A stretch of 19,023 nucleotides of DNA from Pseudomonadota bacterium (GTDB lineage Bacteria; Pseudomonadota; Gammaproteobacteria; Xanthomonadales; Xanthomonadaceae): NCBI GenBank assembly GCA_023399815.1, contig JAEWOJ010000176.1, positions 1 to 19,023 on the forward strand, written 5' to 3'. The position numbers were made by a program, and so were the translations under genes. This document shows, piece after piece, positions 15,109 through 19,023 of the stretch (the first letter of the stretch is position 1; every line of letters begins with the position of its first letter). The notes under the pieces were generated by a model. That model was given only the letters and a program-made list of their open reading frames with translations, was not told where the DNA came from and made no database searches.

Positions 15109-15537
15109 TCAAGCCTCGGCCGCTTCAGCCTTCTCGGTGGCCGCCACCGCCTCGGGCGACGGCAGCGCCGCCATCGTCGCCGAATGCACCAGGCGGCCGT
15201 TGAGCTGCGCGCCGGCGCCCATCTCCACCACCTGGTAATGGACATTGCCGGTGACGCGCGCGGTCGGCGTCAGCTCGATGCGCTCATCGGCGTGGACATC
15301 GCCATCGAGGCGGCCGCTGAGCACCACCACCGAGGCACGTATCTCGCCTTCGATATGCCCCTGCTCGGCCAGGGTCAGCACCGCCTTGGCGCCGTCCTCG
15401 GCGATCACCCGGCCCTCGATGCGCCCTTCCACGTAGAGCCCCCCGCTGAACACCACGTCGCCCCGGATCACCATCTGCGGCCCGATCAGGGCGTCCACGA
15501 CAAGATGGCTGTCGCGGCTGGACTTGCCTTTGAACAT
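15109..15537 (-). CDS. bactofilin (polymer-forming cytoskeletal protein)
   Basis: A 142-aa bactofilin (DUF583). Bactofilins form nucleotide-independent filaments of a right-handed beta-helix and position envelope or cell-wall machinery on the inner membrane. The core spans about 12-115: SHLVVDALIGPQMVIRGDVVFSGGLYVEGRIEGRVIAEDG, then GHIEGEIRASVVVLSGRLDGDVHADERIELTPTARVTGNVHYQVVEMGAGAQLNGRLV, with the regularly spaced glycine/valine turns of the helix. A short MFKGKSSRD start and an alanine/glutamate-rich tail flank it. The ATG shares one base with the stop of the upstream gene (TGATG), indicating translational coupling with the DUF6776-like membrane protein. Its in vivo site of action is not shown by sequence. 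Confidence 0.93.
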   Translation of the reverse strand: MFKGKSSRDSHLVVDALIGPQMVIRGDVVFSGGLYVEGRIEGRVIAEDGAKAVLTLAEQGHIEGEIRASVVVLSGRLDGDVHADERIELTPTARVTGNVHYQVVEMGAGAQLNGRLVHSATMAALPSPEAVAATEKAEAAEA

Positions 15538-16283
15538 CACTGCTCCCCTCTGCCGTTGCCGGCGAGTTTCCAATCGAATGTCTGGTTCGCGCTCCCCCCG
15601 GGCCCGGCCAGCGAGACTCGCACACGTTGCGGGGTGAAATCCTTGGGCAGCATCACGCTGCCGTCCAGACGCTGGAAATAGCGGAATGAATACGCCTGTC
15701 CCGGCACATCCTTGCGCTGGTGCAGCTCGTCCCAGCCCACCGTGACCAGCTTGCCGTCCTTCACGCCTTCCACCGAGAAGCGCATCTGCCCCTGGCTGAT
15801 CGCGCCGCGGTTGAGGTTCTGGGTCAGCGCCACGCTGTAATGCCAGCTGCCCGCGGCCTCGGTCGAGAACTCGGCCGAATGCGCATTCAGCCCCTTGCGC
15901 TGGCTGGTGGCGCCCACCAGCCGCTCGTAGAACGCCACGTCCGCGCGCAGCCCGGCGATTTCCTCGTCGCGCTCGGCCAGCGAGGCCTGTACTTCGGTAT
16001 TGGCGGCGCGGCTGATCTTGTCCGACGCCTCGAGCGTGGCCTGCCGCTGCCGCAGGTCCTCGATCTCCTCCCGCTGGCTGGCGACCTGGCGCTCGCTCTG
16101 GTGCAGGCGCTCGCGCAACCCGCCCGCGTCCGGCGAGGCGTAGCGCGCGGCCAGCCAGCCCACCAGCAGCAGCGACAGCAGCCAGGCCGCAGCAGCAATG
16201 ATGACGGCCAGTCCTCCCCGGCCCGGCCGCGGCGGTGCTCCACGCAGCGTGATATGGAAACGCGACGGAGATCGGTTGCTCAT
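15537..16283 (-). CDS. DUF6776-like membrane-anchored coiled-coil protein
   Basis: A 248-aa protein of unknown function, probably DUF6776. A basic N-terminus is followed by one transmembrane helix (about 24-46, GLAVIIAAAAWLLSLLLVGWLAARY). A coiled coil of roughly 54-122 (LRERLHQSERQVASQREEIEDLRQRQATLE and so on) precedes a C-terminal domain of about 120 residues with likely beta structure (SWHYSVALTQNLNRGAISQGQMRFSVEGVKDG to RVRVSLAGPGG). The topology is thus cytosolic N-terminus and periplasmic coiled coil and domain. It overlaps the bactofilin gene by one base, so a structural link between the filament and the envelope is plausible but inferred. The ATG at 16283 has no clear ribosome site. 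Confidence 0.8.
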   Translation of the reverse strand: MSNRSPSRFHITLRGAPPRPGRGGLAVIIAAAAWLLSLLLVGWLAARYASPDAGGLRERLHQSERQVASQREEIEDLRQRQATLEASDKISRAANTEVQASLAERDEEIAGLRADVAFYERLVGATSQRKGLNAHSAEFSTEAAGSWHYSVALTQNLNRGAISQGQMRFSVEGVKDGKLVTVGWDELHQRKDVPGQAYSFRYFQRLDGSVMLPKDFTPQRVRVSLAGPGGSANQTFDWKLAGNGRGEQ

Positions 16284-16378
16284 GACGGGGTACCGGTGCC
16301 CGCACCGACGGCGGCACCTTCGCTCCGGTTGAATCGGCTGGGCAGTGTAGCGAACTCCCGCCGCCCCCGGCCCGGCGC

Positions 16379-16407
16379 TGGAAATCGCCCGGGGCATGGT
16401 CGATAGT
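16379..16407 (+). promoter_or_regulatory. possible promoter of the DUF4126-like gene
   Basis: TGGAAA (16379-16384) and GATAGT (16402-16407) are spaced by 17 bases and each match sigma-70 consensus at 4 of 6 positions, 38 bases before the ATG. On the opposite strand TACACT (16344-16349) could be a -10 box for the DUF6776-bactofilin-erpA unit, without a clear -35. Confidence 0.35.
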
Positions 16408-16445
16408 TGCGGTTCCGCCCATCGTTCCCGCGGGGTTCCGCGACC

Positions 16446-17087
16446 ATGACCGAAGCCCACGTATTCGTCATCGGCATCCTGCTGGCCTGGCTGGCCGGCA
16501 TCCGCGTGTACCTGACCGTGTTCGGCGTCGGCCTGGCCGGCCTGCTGGGCTGGGTCGACCTGCCGCCCGCGCTGCAGGCCACGCAGTCGTGGTGGGTGCT
16601 GGGAACCTCGGCGGCGCTGGCCGCCACCGAGTTCTTCGCCGACAAGATTCCCGGCGTGGATTCGATCTGGGACCTGCTGCAGACCCTGGCCCGGGTTCCG
16701 GCCGGCGCCTTCCTAGCCGCGGCGACCCTTTCGCCGGACGGCCACCTCGGCACCGGCGCGCTGGTGGCCGGTGCCGGCGTCGCGCTGGCCAGCCATGGCC
16801 TGAAGGCCGGCACCCGCGCCCTGCTCAACACCTCCCCGGAACCGACCAGCAACTGGGCGGCTTCGATCGCCGAGGACGGCGTGGTGATCGGCGGCCTGGC
16901 GTTGGCGCTGGCCCATCCGTGGCTGGCGCTGGCCTTCGTGGTCGGCGCGAGTCTGGCCGGAGCGCTGCTCGTGTGGCTGGTCTGGCGCACGCTCTGGCGC
17001 GGCCTCAGGCGCCTGTTCGCCCCTTCTCCGCGACTGCCCGTCGCCCCCGCCGCGGCCTCCGGGCATTCGCTGCCACCGGCGCCTTGA
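16446..17087 (+). CDS. DUF4126-like membrane protein
   Basis: A 213-aa predicted inner-membrane protein of unknown function, resembling DUF4126. Hydrophobic segments include VFVIGILLAWLAGIRVYLTVFGVGLAGLLGW (6-36), TGALVAGAGVALASHGLKAGTRALL and VVIGGLALALAHPWLALAFVVGASLAGALLVWLVW. The motifs ATEFFADKIPGVDSIWDLLQTLARVPAGAFLAA (60-92) and GLKAGTRALLNTSPEPTSNWAASIAEDG look conserved. The C-terminal tail is proline- and alanine-rich. The ATG at 16446 is preceded by a small hairpin (CGCGG 16429-16433, CCGCG 16438-16442) whose loop holds GGTT, so the ribosome site may be partly paired. It is 31 bases ahead of the REC-GGDEF-EAL gene and may share its transcript. Confidence 0.82.
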   Translation: MTEAHVFVIGILLAWLAGIRVYLTVFGVGLAGLLGWVDLPPALQATQSWWVLGTSAALAATEFFADKIPGVDSIWDLLQTLARVPAGAFLAAATLSPDGHLGTGALVAGAGVALASHGLKAGTRALLNTSPEPTSNWAASIAEDGVVIGGLALALAHPWLALAFVVGASLAGALLVWLVWRTLWRGLRRLFAPSPRLPVAPAAASGHSLPPAP

Positions 17088-17090
17088 CCG

Positions 17091-17096
17091 CATAAT
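17091..17096 (+). promoter_or_regulatory. possible -10 box of the REC-GGDEF-EAL gene
   Basis: CATAAT matches the -10 consensus at 5 of 6 positions, 22 bases before the ATG at 17119. No convincing -35 box was found 16-18 bases upstream; co-transcription with the DUF4126-like gene is the alternative. Confidence 0.25.
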
Positions 17097-17118
17097 CCAC
17101 GGCATACGGGGAGTAACG

Positions 17119-18942
17119 ATGGCCAGCAACGACACACCCACCTTTTCTGCCCGTCCGGTGCGCGCGGAGATTCCGCCCCCGGACTACTGGCAACGCTGGA
17201 GCGTGGAGAACGCCCCGCCGGCCGAAGCGGTGCGGGCGCACATCACTTCGCCGGCCAGCACGGCGGCAGCCTCGCAGAGGCAGGACACGCCGTCCGACGA
17301 CGAAGCCCCCTACCGGGTGCTGATCGTCGAGGACGACCGCTCGCAGGCGCTTTTCGCACAGAGCGTGCTGCACGGCGCGGGCATGCAGGCCATCGTGCAG
17401 ATGGAGGCCGAAGGCGTGCAGCAGGCCATCGTCGAGCACCGTCCCGACCTGATCCTGATGGACCTGCACCTGCCCGGCCTGGACGGCATGCGCCTGACCG
17501 CGCTGATCCGCCAGAACCCGCAGCAGCAGCTGCTGCCCATCGTGTTCCTGACCGGCGACCCCGATCCCGAGCGCCAGTTCGAAGTGCTCGACAGCGGCGC
17601 CGACGATTTCCTGACCAAGCCCATCCGCCCGCGCCACCTGATCGCGGCGGTGTCCAACCGCATCCGCCGCTCGCGCCAGCAGGCGCAGGGCAGCGGCGCC
17701 GGCCCGGCGTTGAACAACCCCGAGACCGGCCTGCCCACGCGCCACAACCTGATGCTGCAGCTGGAGGCGGCGCTGGCCGCGCACGAGCCGGGCGGGCTGA
17801 TGTTCATCGAGATCGCCAGCGCGCTGGGCCTGCGCGAGCGCTATGGCTACGCCGCCTTCGAGCGCCTGATGGTGCAGGCCGGCCGGCGCCTGGCCGAGGC
17901 GGCGCGCCCGCACATGCTGGCGCGGCTGAACGACAACAGCTTCCTGCTGCTGGCCCGCGGCCTGGACGAGGACGCCGTCGAACCGCTCGCCCGCTCCGTG
18001 CGCGAATCGCTGTCCACGCATCCGTTCCTGGTGCGCGACGACGAATCGCTGCACCTGCGCTGCGCCATCGGCCATGCGCGCCTGTCGCAGGGGTTCGACG
18101 ACACCGGCACCGCACTGGAAGCGGTGGAGCAGGCCACGCTGCAGGCGCGCCTGCTCGCCGACGGCGTGGCGGCCTGGCAGCGCGCCGTCGACACCGCCGC
18201 GCAGGAACACCTGGCCCTGCTGGAAGGCCAGATCGAACTGGCCTACCAGCCGATCGTGGCCGTCGCCGGCAGCGACACCGCGCAGTACCAGGTGCTGCTG
18301 CGCCTGCGCCGCAACGACGGCACCCTGCTGTCGGCCGGGCAGGTGATTCCGGCCGCCGAAGCCGCCGGGCGCATCGCCGACCTCGACCAGCAGATGCTCG
18401 ACCACGCGCTCGGCCTGCTGCACCGCTACCAGCACGCGGCGCCGCCGATGCGGCTGTTCGTCTCGCAGTCGCTGCGCACCCTGGCTCGCGACGCCTTCGC
18501 CGACTGGCTGCTCAAGGGCATCGCCGACCGGCAGATCGCCGGCAGCTCGCTGGTGATCGACGTGCGCCTGGCCGACGCGCTGGTGCACGCCGTGACGCTG
18601 CAGCAGTTCTGCCAGCGGTTGATGCCGGCCGGCGTGCAGTTCTGCCTGAGCCAGTTCGAACCCGGCGACGAAGCCAATGCGCTGCTGACCCAGCTGCCGC
18701 TGGGCTTCGTGCGCATGGCCGGGCGCTTCGCCGGCAGCCACACCAGCCAGAAGCTGCGCGACGAACTGCGCGGCGTCATCGACATCGCGCACCGCGCCGG
18801 GCTGCAGATCATCGGCCAGCAGATCGAAGACCCGCAGGCCGCCGCCGCGATGTGGATGAGCGGCGTGGATTTCATCCAGGGCAACGTGGTGCAGTCGGTC
18901 GGCAGCGAACTGGATTTCGACTTCCAGCACGCGGTGCTCTGA
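17119..18942 (+). CDS. REC-GGDEF-EAL protein with degenerate output domains (FimX/Filp-like)
   Basis: A 607-aa signalling protein. After a disordered stretch of about 63 residues comes a receiver domain (65-185), intact: acidic pocket E71-D72-D73, phospho-acceptor D115 in LILMDLHLPGLDG, T145 and K167. The GGDEF-like domain (about 200-350) has NDNSF at 271-275 in place of GGDEF. The EAL-like domain (about 365-600) has QVLLRL at 391-396 in place of EALLRL, SQFEPGDEA where DDFGTG is expected, and GQQIED for the usual AEGVE. It is therefore unlikely to make or cut c-di-GMP and more likely binds it, as FimX/Filp proteins of Xanthomonas and Pseudomonas do in type IV pilus control. GGGGAG lies 5 bases before the ATG. 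It is followed after one base by another gene. Confidence 0.9.
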   Translation: MASNDTPTFSARPVRAEIPPPDYWQRWSVENAPPAEAVRAHITSPASTAAASQRQDTPSDDEAPYRVLIVEDDRSQALFAQSVLHGAGMQAIVQMEAEGVQQAIVEHRPDLILMDLHLPGLDGMRLTALIRQNPQQQLLPIVFLTGDPDPERQFEVLDSGADDFLTKPIRPRHLIAAVSNRIRRSRQQAQGSGAGPALNNPETGLPTRHNLMLQLEAALAAHEPGGLMFIEIASALGLRERYGYAAFERLMVQAGRRLAEAARPHMLARLNDNSFLLLARGLDEDAVEPLARSVRESLSTHPFLVRDDESLHLRCAIGHARLSQGFDDTGTALEAVEQATLQARLLADGVAAWQRAVDTAAQEHLALLEGQIELAYQPIVAVAGSDTAQYQVLLRLRRNDGTLLSAGQVIPAAEAAGRIADLDQQMLDHALGLLHRYQHAAPPMRLFVSQSLRTLARDAFADWLLKGIADRQIAGSSLVIDVRLADALVHAVTLQQFCQRLMPAGVQFCLSQFEPGDEANALLTQLPLGFVRMAGRFAGSHTSQKLRDELRGVIDIAHRAGLQIIGQQIEDPQAAAAMWMSGVDFIQGNVVQSVGSELDFDFQHAVL

Positions 18943-18943
18943 C

Positions 18944-19023
18944 ATGCGCGCGGCGAACCGCTGGGCGGTGACGGCGGCGATGCTCGCGGTGGCCGCCGGC
19001 GCCGCGCCCTGGTTGCCGCCGCC
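18944..19023 (+). CDS. start of a secreted or exported protein (truncated by window end)
   Basis: The ATG begins one base after the preceding stop. The 26 visible codons read MRAANRWAVTAAMLAVAAGAAPWLPP: a basic start, a hydrophobic alanine-rich core and a small-residue region, typical of a signal peptide or first transmembrane helix. The tight spacing implies an operon with the REC-GGDEF-EAL gene. The product cannot be identified from this much. Confidence 0.6.
   Translation, partial: MRAANRWAVTAAMLAVAAGAAPWLPP

Noticed and set aside
14430..15203. 257-codon open frame on the plus strand covering the hairpin block and erpA antisense
   Set aside because: Its second half is a shadow of erpA and its first half is the repeat block; such products are typical false annotations.
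17005..18945. 646-codon open frame on the minus strand
   Set aside because: It is an exact shadow of the REC-GGDEF-EAL gene, whose motifs and ribosome site are clear; the antisense product is compositionally random.

Overview
The window is a very GC-rich bacterial chromosome segment, most likely from the Xanthomonadaceae (Stenotrophomonas, Pseudoxanthomonas, Xanthomonas or Luteimonas/Lysobacter type). Three things point there: the gene content, GTAG-ended palindromes of the kind described in Stenotrophomonas maltophilia, and an intergenic TGTTGC hexamer tract next to a hairpin-rich block. No rRNA, tRNA, CRISPR array, transposase or prophage gene is visible. The clearest accessory gene module is a toxin-antitoxin pair; most of the rest looks like chromosomal core. 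All gene calls come from reading translations and motifs, with no database search.

Layout. 1-303: two palindromic repeats and the purH leader. 304-3606: purH, a small lipoprotein gene and purD, tightly packed on the + strand, for purine synthesis. 3622-3737: a large imperfect palindrome between convergent genes. 3757-5740: an aldo/keto reductase (-) divergent from a LysR regulator (+). 5781-6348: a BrnT/BrnA-type toxin-antitoxin pair (-) with an AT-rich palindromic operator candidate at 6366-6388. 6522-8702: a YccS/FUSC inner-membrane protein. 8836-10725: a fusion of an LplT-like lysophospholipid transporter with a PlsC-like acyltransferase. 10817-11909: three small membrane proteins (TM2-like, CD225/IFITM-like, DUF2752), followed by a remnant of a second DUF2752 reading frame. 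12046-13915: ampE-like and nudC genes (-). 13916-14690: a gene-free repeat region with the hexamer tract and a chain of perfect hairpins. 14691-16283: a probable operon (-) of a DUF6776-like coiled-coil membrane protein, a bactofilin and an ErpA-type Fe-S carrier. 16446-18942: a DUF4126-like membrane protein and a REC-GGDEF-EAL protein with degenerate catalytic motifs (FimX/Filp-like). 18944-19023: the start of one more secreted protein.

Functional threads. purH and purD supply steps of IMP synthesis. YccS and LplT-PlsC act in the envelope and in phospholipid recycling. Bactofilin with its membrane-anchored coiled-coil neighbour suggests an envelope-linked cytoskeletal module. The degenerate REC-GGDEF-EAL protein is probably a c-di-GMP or phospho-signal receptor rather than an enzyme. 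The least explained DNA is the 13.9-14.7 kb region, where repeat families are nested and at least ten inverted repeats, most of them perfect, occur within about 600 bases.
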